Shown: positions 53,965-62,828, numbered from the stretch's first letter. The stretch: 64,000 bases of DNA from Phycisphaeraceae bacterium (GCA_028284155.1 JANQSF010000054.1:124001-188000), one strand, 5' to 3'. Translations and numbers: made by a program. The notes: generated from the sequence alone by a model not told the origin.

Positions 53965-54003
53965 AGACACATGGCGGGCGGGCTGGGCGAAACCGAATCT
54001 ACC

Positions 54004-54041
54004 TTGACATCGCCCGGCCCATTGTGTAACCTATTGGTTAC
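54004..54041 (+). promoter_or_regulatory. Promoter and operator of the ArsR-SRPBCC operon
   Basis: TTGACA (54004-54009), 17-base spacer and TAACCT (54027-54032) make a good promoter. The palindrome gtaacc-tatt-ggttac (54026-54041) covers the -10 box and start point, and ends 2 bases before the ATG at 54044. A repressor bound there would block polymerase. ArsR-type repressors commonly bind such sites, so autoregulation is likely. Confidence 0.7.
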
Positions 54042-54043
54042 CT

Positions 54044-54382
54044 ATGAGACCCGAGTCGATGGACAACGTGTTCGCCGCGCTGGCGAGTCAGCCCCGCCGG
54101 CGGATCCTCGACATCGTCAAAACCATGCCCGGTTGCAGTGTGAACGACGTGTGCAAGTACTTCGACATCAGCCGAATCGCGGTGATGAAACACCTACGCG
54201 TGCTCGAAGAGGCCAACCTGATCGTCTCTCGGAAGGTCGGGCGGACGCGCGAGCTGTTTTTCAACGCCGTGCCGATCCAGATGGTGTACGACCGCTGGAC
54301 GACCGAATACAGCGCCCTGTGGTCGCGCGGGGCGACGCGACTCAAGTACAAGCTCGAATCAAGGAGCCAGTCGGATGACTGA
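54044..54382 (+). CDS. ArsR-family winged-helix repressor
   Basis: 112 residues. MDNVFAALASQPRRRILDIVKTMPG starts the wHTH, followed by SVNDVCKYFDISRIAVMKHLRVLEEANLI, the recognition helix, and the wing SRKVGRTRELFFNAVP. No metal-binding CxC motif. Such metal-free members often regulate an adjacent SRPBCC (AHSA1-type) gene, as is seen here: the next gene overlaps by 8 bases. A second in-frame ATG at 54059 is possible, since the first one would lie almost at the start of the message. The ligand is unknown. Confidence 0.88.
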   Translation: MRPESMDNVFAALASQPRRRILDIVKTMPGCSVNDVCKYFDISRIAVMKHLRVLEEANLIVSRKVGRTRELFFNAVPIQMVYDRWTTEYSALWSRGATRLKYKLESRSQSDD

Positions 54383-54932
54383 AACGCCTTCACCGCAACC
54401 AGACTCAGCCAACCCGCCGGCTACGCGCACGCTGGTCAACCGCATCGTCATCCGCGCGTCGATGCAGGACGTGTGGGACGAGTTGACGACGCCCGGCCAA
54501 CCGATGCCGTTCTTCTTCAACTCGGTGCTGCACACGCCTGGCCACGACGGGCTGGACGTCGGCGTGCCGATGCGCATGCGCACGCAGGACGAAAAGTACA
54601 CGGCCGTGGTCGGCGAGATCGTCGAGTTCGACCCGCCCCGCCGATACGTGACGACCTTCCGCTTCACGCAGTTGGACGACCCGTGGTGCAAGGTCGTTTA
54701 CGAGTTGAAGGAGGTCGACGACGGGACGGAGTTCACCCTCACGGTCGACGAGCTGCCGACGGGCACGAAGACCGAGAAGTGGATGTCGCAGGGCGCGGAC
54801 TACATCCTTAAGACGTTGAAGGCAGTTGCGGAGGACGAGCCGCTGCCGTTCAAGTCCAAGTTCATCCTTTGCATGTGCAAGCTGACGGCGTGGATGACGC
54901 CGAAGCGGTGTCGGTCGGAGCATTGGGCTTGA
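54375..54932 (+). CDS. SRPBCC (AHSA1/START-type) domain protein
   Basis: 185 residues. TLVNRIVIRASMQDVWDELTTPGQPMPFFF opens the helix-grip fold; VGVPMRMRTQDEKYTAVVGEIVEFDPPRRYVTTF and the final helix QGADYILKTLKAV complete it. These proteins bind hydrophobic ligands. Overlaps the ArsR gene by 8 bases, so coupled. The C-terminus (about 35 residues with FILCMCKLTAWMTPKRCRS) extends past the usual domain and has three Cys. Ligand unknown. Confidence 0.85.
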   Translation: MTETPSPQPDSANPPATRTLVNRIVIRASMQDVWDELTTPGQPMPFFFNSVLHTPGHDGLDVGVPMRMRTQDEKYTAVVGEIVEFDPPRRYVTTFRFTQLDDPWCKVVYELKEVDDGTEFTLTVDELPTGTKTEKWMSQGADYILKTLKAVAEDEPLPFKSKFILCMCKLTAWMTPKRCRSEHWA

Positions 54933-54966
54933 CGCAGCCGGCCGAGGAGGCCGCGCCGAGGTGGGC

Positions 54967-56262
54967 CTATTGGCGCCTGCGTCGCCAACTCAACGCGGCG
55001 AACCCCAGCAGTGCCAGGCCTGCCGTCGCGGGCTCGGGCACGGCAGCAGCGACAACGTTGACCGTCACATTGTCAATCGGCGCGAATCCTGCACCACCAG
55101 CCGGCGGGGTCGCGTCGGCACCGGTCGCGCCGATGCGCAGCCAGATCTCCGTGCCATCCGCCACGCCAGCCAAACTGAGGACACCCTCGTTGATGCGGCT
55201 GAGGATTCCTTCATTGTTCATTGAGTTAAACGTGGCCGAGTCGATCAGCGTCAGACCGGCCGAGGCGATGTCCGTGCCGTCGGCCCCGGTGAAGATGCCG
55301 TCGCCTTCGTAGAACGCGATCTCAAAACCCGTACTGGCGTTGCCGTCGCTGAACGTACCCTGGGTGAACGACCACTCCAACGCCTCGTCGCCCGCTTCCT
55401 TTTGACCGAGCGACTGGTAGATGTAGCCTGACGAATTAAACGCCGCGTGTTGCGAGTTTTCATACGTCGGCAGGTCGTTGATGATCCGGTCTTCGCCCTG
55501 GTACCACGCCGTGAAGTTGCCATTGGTGTCGAACCAGTTAGGGATGTCCTGCACTTGGGCGTTGCCGCCGATATCGGGCGTCTCAAAGCCGCCGTTGGTC
55601 ACGAGCAGCGACGGCCCGCCCGGCGCGACCTGAAGCGAGTATCCGAGCCACCAGTTGTTGTCACTACCAGCGGTCTTGGAGAGGTCGGCGTTGAGCGCCG
55701 TGTCGGTGGCGGTGAACGAGTAAGAGATCAAGGTGGCCAGCCCGCCGACGCCGGTGATGCCGGTCTGCGTGTCCGTCCCCTCGAACGTCACGGACACGGT
55801 TTGGCCGAAGTTGTTCGCTTCCCAATAGCCCTGGAACAGGTAGTTCTGTCCGGGCGTCAGGCCGTTGATCTCCAGTGAGATTGGCCCGGGCGCGCCGTTG
55901 CCCGCGATGCCACCCAACAAGTTGAGCATGTCGCCGGTGTAGCCGGCCGCGCCGATTTGGCCACTGCGGTAGTTGCCGTCGAACGACGAGTTGATATTCA
56001 GCTCGGGGATCAGATCGGCGCCCGGGCCGTTGTTCCCCGCCGACGCCAGGGGGTGGATGATGCCGTTGATGTCGACCGTCGTGTTCCCGCCCGCGCCCGA
56101 CCCGAGGTTGGCGGCGGAGACGACACTCGTGCCCAAGTTGACGATGTCGGACTCGTTGTTGGTCAGAGGGCTGGTGGTGATGACCGCCGCCTGCGCCGAA
56201 CCGACGGCAAGCAGCAAGCCGGTGACCAGCACAGCGATGAGGACGCGAGGGGCACGATTCAT
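54967..56262 (-). CDS. PEP-CTERM surface protein
   Basis: 431 residues: signal peptide (MNRAPRVLIAVLVTGLLLAVGSAQA), two beta-rich domains (about 27-220 and 221-395) and the sorting tag VPEPATAGLALLGFAALSWRRRRQ. The first domain has GLTPGQNYLFQGYWEAN, the second NGGFETPDIGGNAQVQDIPNWF, a pattern of carbohydrate-binding or DUF-type PEP-CTERM proteins (GGFE.P start). Exported and exosortase-processed; exact role unknown. Alone on the minus strand. Confidence 0.85.
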   Translation of the reverse strand: MNRAPRVLIAVLVTGLLLAVGSAQAAVITTSPLTNNESDIVNLGTSVVSAANLGSGAGGNTTVDINGIIHPLASAGNNGPGADLIPELNINSSFDGNYRSGQIGAAGYTGDMLNLLGGIAGNGAPGPISLEINGLTPGQNYLFQGYWEANNFGQTVSVTFEGTDTQTGITGVGGLATLISYSFTATDTALNADLSKTAGSDNNWWLGYSLQVAPGGPSLLVTNGGFETPDIGGNAQVQDIPNWFDTNGNFTAWYQGEDRIINDLPTYENSQHAAFNSSGYIYQSLGQKEAGDEALEWSFTQGTFSDGNASTGFEIAFYEGDGIFTGADGTDIASAGLTLIDSATFNSMNNEGILSRINEGVLSLAGVADGTEIWLRIGATGADATPPAGGAGFAPIDNVTVNVVAAAVPEPATAGLALLGFAALSWRRRRQ

Positions 56263-56441
56263 ATTCGTCTCTCCAGTGTTTTAGGGTTGCTTGTGCGGGG
56301 CGCTTCAATCTCGGCGCGGCGGATGCCGCGTGGTCAAGCACTATACGCGGCGTGATTCGGCTAATCTCCGCCCGGCTGGCGGAATCGGGCGGGTTAATCT
56401 GGGGGGACACGTTGCAAGCCGCGTGCTCAAAGGGGGTCGAT

Positions 56442-57698
56442 CTAGCGATCGACCTGTCCCATGACCACGTCGATCGACCCGATGATCGCGGGGACGTCGG
56501 CCAACAGGACGTCGCGGCACAGCTCGTGCGTGACGGACAGGTTGCAGAACGTCGCCGCGCGGGCTTTGCAGCGGTACGGCATCGGGCCGCCCTGGCTTTC
56601 AAGGTAGAAGCCGAGGATACCGCGCGGGTTTTCCGTCTCGACGTACACCTCGCCGGGCGCGGGCTTGAAGTTGCGCGGCAGCTTGACGCGGTACTTGGCC
56701 TGCTCGCCCTCGGTCGGGATCATCTTCAACGCCTGCCGCAGAATCTTGACGCTCTCTTCCATCTCGCGCATGCGGACGATGTAGCGATCCCAGCAGTCGC
56801 CGAGGCATCCCATTTCGCCCTCGCCGACGATCACGTCGAAGTCGAGTTCGTCGTACAGGCTGTACGCCTTGCGACCCTCGCCGCCGTCTTCCTTGCGCTT
56901 GGGTCTGCGCAGGTCGTATGGGATGCCGCTGCCGCGGATGACGGGGCCGGTCAGGGCGTACTTGACCGCCAGGTCTTTGCTGATCGGGCCGACGTTGGCG
57001 GTTCGGCGGATGAAGATCTGGTTGAACGTCAGCAGGTCGTTGTATTCCTTGAGCTTCGGCTCGAAGTAGTCGAGGAACTCGCCGATCTTGTCGAGCATGT
57101 CCGGCGTCAGGTCGTGCGTCGACCCGCCGATGGTGAAGTACGAATACGTGAGGCGTGCGCCGCAGACCATCTCGAACAGGTCGAGGATGTACTCGCGTTC
57201 GCGGAAGGCGTACAGGAACGGCGTGAACGCGCCGATGTCCAGGCCATACGTCCCGAACGACACGAGGTGGGAGGCGATCCGGTTCAGCTCGCAGATGATG
57301 ATGCGGATGAACTCCGCACGTCTCGGCAACTCGACCTCGCCCAGTTCTTCGACCGCGCGGCAGAACGCCCAGTTCTCGTTCATGCCCGCGAGGTAATCCA
57401 TGCGGTCGGTGTACGGGATGTACTGGTAGTACGCGACATTCTCGCCAATCTTCTCGGCGCAGCGGTGCAGGTAGCCGATGTGCGGCACGGCCTCGAGCAC
57501 CATCTCGCCGTCGGTTCGCAACACGACACGCAACACGCCGTGCGTCGACGGGTGCTGCGGGCCCATGTTGACGAGCATCTCTTCGGTCTGGACGTCGACC
57601 TGGTCGCCGTTGCCACCGGCCGCGCCGACACTGTCGGGCTTCTGGATGATGTACGACTGCGTGGCCGTGCCGGCGGGATCGGATTGCATGGTGGTCAT
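56442..57698 (-). CDS. nuoD: NADH-quinone oxidoreductase subunit D
   Basis: 418 residues. The 49-kDa-type subunit of respiratory complex I, at the junction with the membrane arm where quinone binds. VNMGPQHPSTHGVLRVVL, GYLHRCAEKIGE and the C-terminal DVPAIIGSIDVVMGQVDR are family marks. The His of GPQHPSTHG near the quinone is present. No other nuo gene is next to it: an orphan position, whereas nuoD is usually within nuoA-N. The gap 56263-56441 shows nothing supported. Confidence 0.96.
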   Translation of the reverse strand: MTTMQSDPAGTATQSYIIQKPDSVGAAGGNGDQVDVQTEEMLVNMGPQHPSTHGVLRVVLRTDGEMVLEAVPHIGYLHRCAEKIGENVAYYQYIPYTDRMDYLAGMNENWAFCRAVEELGEVELPRRAEFIRIIICELNRIASHLVSFGTYGLDIGAFTPFLYAFREREYILDLFEMVCGARLTYSYFTIGGSTHDLTPDMLDKIGEFLDYFEPKLKEYNDLLTFNQIFIRRTANVGPISKDLAVKYALTGPVIRGSGIPYDLRRPKRKEDGGEGRKAYSLYDELDFDVIVGEGEMGCLGDCWDRYIVRMREMEESVKILRQALKMIPTEGEQAKYRVKLPRNFKPAPGEVYVETENPRGILGFYLESQGGPMPYRCKARAATFCNLSVTHELCRDVLLADVPAIIGSIDVVMGQVDR

Positions 57699-57776
57699 AG
57701 TGCGGGGATTGTAGTGGGGCCCCCGGAAGGGGTCAGGCGGCGAGGGGGCAGGATGCAGGTTGGGTTGGGATTACTG

Positions 57777-57845
57777 CGTGCCACGGCCGTGTCGGCCGTC
57801 CGGCCTGTCGAAGGCGTACCGCACGGTCGACACGGCCGTGGCACG
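57777..57845. repeat. Perfect 18-base inverted repeat
   Basis: cgtgccacggccgtgtcg (57777-57794) and its exact reverse complement (57828-57845) enclose 33 bases that again contain ggccgtccggcc. Lies in the 232-base gap between divergent nuoD and the next gene, hence in a promoter region or element. No T-run. Confidence 0.85.
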
Positions 57846-57930
57846 AGCCAGGTGACCTGCTGGAAAACTGCCGACGCGGCTGGGGACGGGCTGTCGGCGC
57901 GTGTTACACAATCGACCATAGACTCACGGC

Positions 57931-58722
57931 ATGGAGCACGATCCGACGTTGCTGCACAGGATTCGCCACCCGCTGTTGGGGCTGGCGATCCTCATCCAAC
58001 TGGGTGTCTGCGGGTTCGGGGCGTACATGGGGGCGCAGGAAGTCGTGATGGCGATCTTCTTCGGCGTCGTGTTTCTGCTCCAGGCGGCGTTCATCACCTG
58101 CCACATTTCGCTGCGGAATTGGCCTGCGGAGATGACGACGAAGGGTCGGCCGATGATCCGGGCCGTCCTGGCGGGCGGGCTGCTCGCCGCGGTCATTTGC
58201 CTTGCGTTTGTTTACACCTTGCTGGAATGGCCCGGCTGGTGGTGGGACGGCGCCGCGGAAGTCGTCCTGCATCCTGCGGCTTTCTTCGCGTCGATTATCG
58301 TCTGCTGGATCGTTTGGAGCGTGGTGTTCCTCTTCTATTGGAAGAGGCACGACCGGTACGTCGGCCTGACCAAGCTGACGCGCGCCCTGCTGGCTGGCAG
58401 CGCGTTGGAGACGCTCATCGCCGCGCCGACGATCGCCTTCGTCCGCGATCCCGAGAACTGCTTCTGCGCACGCGGGTCGTTCTTCGGCCTGCTGTTCGGA
58501 CTGAGCGCAGTCTTCTGCGTGTTCGGCCCCGGCGTGCTCATGCTCTACCTCCGCCAGCGCTACATCGCCGAACGGCTCCTGCCGCTGTGCAGCCGGTGCC
58601 ACTACAACCTGACGGGGTCGGTCAGCAAGACCTGCCCCGAGTGCGGCGAACCCATCCCGCAACGCTTGCTGGACCGCATCCACGGCGACGAACAGACCGC
58701 CTCATCCGCAAAGTCGTCCTGA
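57931..58722 (+). CDS. Membrane protein with C-terminal zinc ribbon, sixth relative
   Basis: 263 residues with six or so hydrophobic segments (about 12-30, 32-55, 75-97, 108-135, 140-155, 180-210). The C-terminal ribbon C-SRC-HYNLTGSVSKT-CPECG shows the same YNL and CPECG features as the ribbons at 17-23 kb, but sits at the other end of the protein. This supports the idea that the ribbon can be placed at either end of a membrane body in this family. Ends 53 bases before the sulfotransferase gene on the same strand. Function unknown. Confidence 0.72.
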   Translation: MEHDPTLLHRIRHPLLGLAILIQLGVCGFGAYMGAQEVVMAIFFGVVFLLQAAFITCHISLRNWPAEMTTKGRPMIRAVLAGGLLAAVICLAFVYTLLEWPGWWWDGAAEVVLHPAAFFASIIVCWIVWSVVFLFYWKRHDRYVGLTKLTRALLAGSALETLIAAPTIAFVRDPENCFCARGSFFGLLFGLSAVFCVFGPGVLMLYLRQRYIAERLLPLCSRCHYNLTGSVSKTCPECGEPIPQRLLDRIHGDEQTASSAKSS

Positions 58723-58775
58723 CCGATACCAACGACAACGCCCCGGCCAACCGTGGGGCCTGCTGGTATCCGGTC

Positions 58776-59768
58776 ATGACCACAACCGTCGAAACAACGC
58801 GCCACGACCGTCCGGTAATCGACTCGCGTCGACGCGCATCGGCGCGGTCGAGCGATGAAAGCCCCAAGCGCATCACGCCCGACTTCGTCATCATCGGCGC
58901 ACCCAAGGCCGGCACGACCACGCTGCACCAGACACTGTCGCGTCACCCCGACCTGTGCCTGACCGATCCGAAGGAACCCGACTTCTACGGCGCACAGTTC
59001 GGGAGAGGGCGTGACTGGTATACGTCGCTATTCGCCGACGCGCGAGACGGGCAACTGCTCGGCGAGGCATCGACGAACTACTCGGTCGGCACGCTTGGAC
59101 CCAACGGTTGTGATGTGCCGACGATCGCGCGTCGCTTGGCGGACGACGCGCCGGACGTCAAGCTGATCTACATCCTGCGACACCCGGTCGAGCGGGCGTA
59201 CTCGTTCTACGTCGAGCAGGTGCGCACCGCGCAGGCGCTTGGGCAACAGGAAGGGTATGAGCAGACGTTTGAGCAGTACATGCAAACCGACCGGCGCTGC
59301 GTCGCGGGCAGCCGGTACATCGACGTGATCGAGACTTACCGGCGATACTTCGACGCGGAGCAGATGTTGATCCTGACGCTCGATCAACTCAAAGCCGACC
59401 CCGCAACGCTGCACCGCCGTGTGACCGACTTTCTCGGCGTCACGCCGCTTAATGAAGGCAAGCAGGCATCGCGCGTCGTCGCGAACAACACGAATCAGCG
59501 GCACGAGTCGATGCTGCGAGAGAAGCTGGTCGCCCCGCTGCGCCGCATCCCGGTCGTCGGCCAACTCGGCGCGGCGCTGCCGCAACCCTGTCGCGACGGC
59601 ATCTACAAGCTCCTGTCACGCAGCGGACGCGCGAAGCGCATGCGTCAAGAACTGACCTGCCCGCCGATGTTGGCCGAGACCCGCGCGGCGTTGCTGGAAG
59701 TGCTGCGTGAGCCGACGCTGGCGTTAGCTAGTCAACTCGAGATCGATCTATCGCACTGGCTCGTGTAA
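58776..59768 (+). CDS. PAPS-dependent sulfotransferase
   Basis: 330 residues. PAPS-binding loop PKAGTTTLHQTL near residue 45, the 3'-phosphate site RHPVERAYSFYVEQ near 135, and YIDVIETYRRYFD and RVVANNTN. Family: heparan/NodH-type sulfotransferases acting on carbohydrates or small metabolites. The first 35 residues are Arg/Thr/Ser-rich without a membrane anchor, so it appears soluble. The start is the first ATG after the stop of the zinc-ribbon gene; an earlier long open stretch is not supported. Substrate unknown, though sulfated exopolysaccharides fit the surface proteins nearby. Confidence 0.88.
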   Translation: MTTTVETTRHDRPVIDSRRRASARSSDESPKRITPDFVIIGAPKAGTTTLHQTLSRHPDLCLTDPKEPDFYGAQFGRGRDWYTSLFADARDGQLLGEASTNYSVGTLGPNGCDVPTIARRLADDAPDVKLIYILRHPVERAYSFYVEQVRTAQALGQQEGYEQTFEQYMQTDRRCVAGSRYIDVIETYRRYFDAEQMLILTLDQLKADPATLHRRVTDFLGVTPLNEGKQASRVVANNTNQRHESMLREKLVAPLRRIPVVGQLGAALPQPCRDGIYKLLSRSGRAKRMRQELTCPPMLAETRAALLEVLREPTLALASQLEIDLSHWLV

Positions 59769-59818
59769 GGCCTGACGCCAACGGGGCAGGCAAACGATTT
59801 GCGTCACTCAATTCTCAA

Positions 59819-61309
59819 TTATCCGCCCCCACCGTCACCACCTCCGCCGCCGCCGTCACCTCCCGCCACCGAACCATCACCCCCAACCTCAACCACAACG
59901 CCGCCGAGCTCCGCGCCCCACTTCGACGGCACGCCCGACAACCACCGCTTCTTGACCTGATCCAGCAGCACAGCCGCGAGGATCAGCGAGCCGAACACGA
60001 CCATTTTTTCATACGCCTGCACGCCCGCCATGTCGAGGCCGTTCTGGATGACGGCGATGATCATCGCGCCGATGAGCGTGCCGAACACCTTCCCCTGCCC
60101 GCCCGCCAGGCTGGTGCCGCCGACGACCACGGCCGCGATGACGCGCAACTCGTGCAGGTCGCCGGCGCTGGGTCGGCCGCCGACGAAGCGGGACGCATCG
60201 ACGATCGCGGCGACGCCGGCCATCGCGGCGCAGACTGCGTACACGGCGATCAACACGCCCGTCACCGGCACGCCCGACAGCCGCGCCGCCTCCGGGTTGC
60301 CGCCGACGGCGTAGACGTACCGCCCGAACGACGTGTGCTTCATGACCAGGTGCGCGGCGACGTACAGCACGAGCATGAGCACGACGGCGTTCGGTAAACC
60401 GAGCAGGTCGCCGCTGGCGAAGTCGCCGAACCCGGGCGCGGTGATGTTGACCGACTCGGGCGTGCCCTTCGTCGCGCCGCCGCTTAGGTCGGCCTGATAC
60501 TGCACCGCCATGATCAGCGCCAGGCCGCGTGCGATCATCATCAGCCCGAGCGTGACGACGAACGCGGGGATGCGCGCGTACGTCACCATCACGCCGTTGA
60601 ACACGCCCATCAGCGCAGCCGCGCCCACGCCGATCATCACGCCGGCCAACACGCCGACCGTCGAAGCCTCCGCGCCGCCCATCCAGCGCTGGATGGTCAC
60701 GGCGATGACCACCGCGGCGAACGCCATGACGCTGCCGACCGCCAGGTCGATGCCGGCCGTGATGATCACCATCGTCATCCCGATGGCGATGATCGCGACG
60801 TCGGCGTTCTGGTTCATGACGTTGCCCAGGTTGGCCGGCGTGAGGAAGTTGGACCACATGTACGACTTCGGCGTGTGGATGCGCACACCGACAAGCGACG
60901 CGTGCTCCGCTGCCATCTCGTCCAAATGTTCCCGCGACAACGGCCCCCACTGCGCGGCGTAGTGGTGCGTCAGGATCGCGTCGAGTTTGACACCCGACGC
61001 GCCGGCTTTTTCGATCGCCTTCCGCGCACCGCGCGGGTCGCCTGTCACAACATCCACAACCGTCGCCCCGCGCGCCTTGAGCGCCTCGCTCGCCGCCTCC
61101 GCAAATAGCACGTCCTGCACCGGCTTGTCGCGGACGATGATCAACACGCGTGCCGATTCGCCGTGCTCTTCCACCACCGATTCCGCCAACTCGCGCGCCG
61201 CCCCCGGAGTCGTCGGGTGTTGCACGCTCCATGTCGCAAACGTGTAGTACGCGCACAGGATGAGCAGCACGTAGACCGACCCGTATTCGCGTGAGAACCG
61301 TTTGATCAC
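59819..61309 (-). CDS. Ribose-type ABC transporter permease with extra periplasmic-like insert
   Basis: 496 residues. The BPD_transp_2 permease core starts near residue 155 (FLTPANLGNVMNQNADVAIIAIGMTMVII), with VGSVMAFAAVV, GVFNGVMVTYARIPAFVVTLG and GGTSLAGGQGKVFGTLIGAMI, typical of RbsC/XylH. Before it, a first TM (about 10-28) is followed by a 120-residue hydrophilic stretch (ARELAESVVEEHGESARVLIIV... to LTHHYAAQWGPLSREHLDEMA) that RbsC does not have. It looks like a Rossmann or binding-protein half. The C-terminus is a Gly/Asp-rich low-complexity tail (GGDGSVAGGDGGGG). Its start is 1 base after the ATPase stop, so one operon. Confidence 0.9.
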   Translation of the reverse strand: MIKRFSREYGSVYVLLILCAYYTFATWSVQHPTTPGAARELAESVVEEHGESARVLIIVRDKPVQDVLFAEAASEALKARGATVVDVVTGDPRGARKAIEKAGASGVKLDAILTHHYAAQWGPLSREHLDEMAAEHASLVGVRIHTPKSYMWSNFLTPANLGNVMNQNADVAIIAIGMTMVIITAGIDLAVGSVMAFAAVVIAVTIQRWMGGAEASTVGVLAGVMIGVGAAALMGVFNGVMVTYARIPAFVVTLGLMMIARGLALIMAVQYQADLSGGATKGTPESVNITAPGFGDFASGDLLGLPNAVVLMLVLYVAAHLVMKHTSFGRYVYAVGGNPEAARLSGVPVTGVLIAVYAVCAAMAGVAAIVDASRFVGGRPSAGDLHELRVIAAVVVGGTSLAGGQGKVFGTLIGAMIIAVIQNGLDMAGVQAYEKMVVFGSLILAAVLLDQVKKRWLSGVPSKWGAELGGVVVEVGGDGSVAGGDGGGGGGDGGGG

Positions 61310-61310
61310 G

Positions 61311-62828
61311 TCATTGCACCGCCAACCGCATGATCTGTTCCTGCGTCGCGTTCGCCACGTCGTCGATCTGTCCCGTCACCCGGCCCTCGTGCATGACGAG
61401 GATGCGGTCAGCCATGCCCAGCACCTCGGGCAGTTCGCTGCTGATCATGACGACGGCCTTGCCCTGCGCCGCCAGGTCGTTCATGAGCAGGTAGATCTCG
61501 TACTTCGCGCCGACGTCGATCCCGCGTGTCGGCTCGTCGAAGATAACGACCTCGGCGTGCCGCTGCAGCCACTTGGCCAACACGACCTTCTGCTGGTTGC
61601 CGCCTGAGAGCGTCGCGGCGAGCTGATCCGGGCCGGTGACCTTGATCCGCAACTGGTTGACGTAGCCGGTGAAGGCCGACGACTCACGGCGGTGATTGAT
61701 CCAGCCCAGCGGCGCGAACCGTTTGAGATTGGGCAGCGCGAAGTTGTGCTGCACCGACAGGTCGAGCACCAGGCCCTGCTGCTTGCGGTCTTCACTGAGC
61801 AGGCAGATGCCCGCGGCGATCGCGTCGCGCGGGCGGCGGATGCGCAGCGCCTTGCCGTCGAGCGAAACCGTGCCCGCGTCGCGTTTGTCGGCGCCAAAGA
61901 TCAGCCGGACCGTTTCGGTGCGACCCGCGCCGACCAGGCCGGTCAGGGCGAGCACTTCGCCGCGGCGCACCTCGAACGACACGTCGCGCACCGCGTCGCC
62001 GCGCGACAAGCCTTCGACGACCAGACGCGGCTCGCCGATCGTCGCAGGCTGTTTCGGGAACTCATGCTCGATGTCTCGGCCGACCATCATCTCGATGATG
62101 CTGTTGCGGGTCACATCGCCGATTGGCTTCGTCGCCACGTGCTCGCCGTCGCGCAGCACGGTCACGCGGTCGGCGATCTGCATGACCTCGTTCAGCCGAT
62201 GGCTGACGTAGACCATGCCCAGGCCTTGCGACTTCAGTTCGCGGATCACGTCGAACAACCCGTCCACCTCGCGCGGCGACAGCGCGGCGCTCGGCTCGTC
62301 GAGCACGAGCACCCGCGCGTCGATCGCCAACGCCTTGGCGATCTCGACCAGTTGCTGCTGCGCCACCGTCAGGTCATGCACGAATGCGTCCGGGTCGATC
62401 CTGACACCCAGGCGATCGAAAAGTGCCACCGTTTTGCGACGTTCGTCACGGGCCTTGATCAAGCGGATCGGCCCGCCCTCGTGGCCCAGAAAAACGTTCT
62501 CGCGCACGGTCAGCGCGGGGACGAGGTTGAACTCCTGGTAAATGATGCTCACACCCGCCCGCTGCGCGTCGAGCGGGTGGGTGATGGTGGTCGGCTCGCC
62601 GTCGATCTCGATCGAACCGGCGTCGGGGGTATGCACGCCGCCGAGCACTTTGATGAGCGTGCTCTTGCCCGCGCCGTTTTCGCCGAGCAGGGCAAGCACT
62701 TCGCCTTTGGCGACAGTGAGGTCAACGTCATGTAGGGCGCGGACGCCGGGGAATGACTTATTCGCACCACTTATCGACAGCACCGGCGGCGTTTCCGTCG
62801 CGGTGGTAGTCGCTTCGGTGTCGGGCAT
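61311..62828 (-). CDS. Ribose-type sugar ABC transporter ATPase
   Basis: 505 residues with two ABC domains. First: LLGENGAGKSTLIKVL (Walker A), QQQLVEIAKAL, LDEPSAAL. Second: degenerate Walker A TGLVGAGRTETVRL, signature LSGGNQQKVVLAKWL and the final FDEPTRGIDVGAK. This is the RbsA/MglA/XylG arrangement. Energises sugar import with the permease at 59819 and binding protein at 62944. Starts 115 bases after the binding-protein gene. Confidence 0.96.
   Translation of the reverse strand: MPDTEATTTATETPPVLSISGANKSFPGVRALHDVDLTVAKGEVLALLGENGAGKSTLIKVLGGVHTPDAGSIEIDGEPTTITHPLDAQRAGVSIIYQEFNLVPALTVRENVFLGHEGGPIRLIKARDERRKTVALFDRLGVRIDPDAFVHDLTVAQQQLVEIAKALAIDARVLVLDEPSAALSPREVDGLFDVIRELKSQGLGMVYVSHRLNEVMQIADRVTVLRDGEHVATKPIGDVTRNSIIEMMVGRDIEHEFPKQPATIGEPRLVVEGLSRGDAVRDVSFEVRRGEVLALTGLVGAGRTETVRLIFGADKRDAGTVSLDGKALRIRRPRDAIAAGICLLSEDRKQQGLVLDLSVQHNFALPNLKRFAPLGWINHRRESSAFTGYVNQLRIKVTGPDQLAATLSGGNQQKVVLAKWLQRHAEVVIFDEPTRGIDVGAKYEIYLLMNDLAAQGKAVVMISSELPEVLGMADRILVMHEGRVTGQIDDVANATQEQIMRLAVQ

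Noticed and set aside
50725..54378. Very long plus-strand open frame (1217 codons) over hsp20, fumC and the cupin gene
   Set aside because: It is Arg/His/Gly-rich antisense or out-of-frame translation of well-identified genes with GC-driven lack of stops
56352..58775. Long plus-strand open frame running into the sulfotransferase gene
   Set aside because: Covers nuoD antisense; the real sulfotransferase starts at 58776 with a normal family N-terminus
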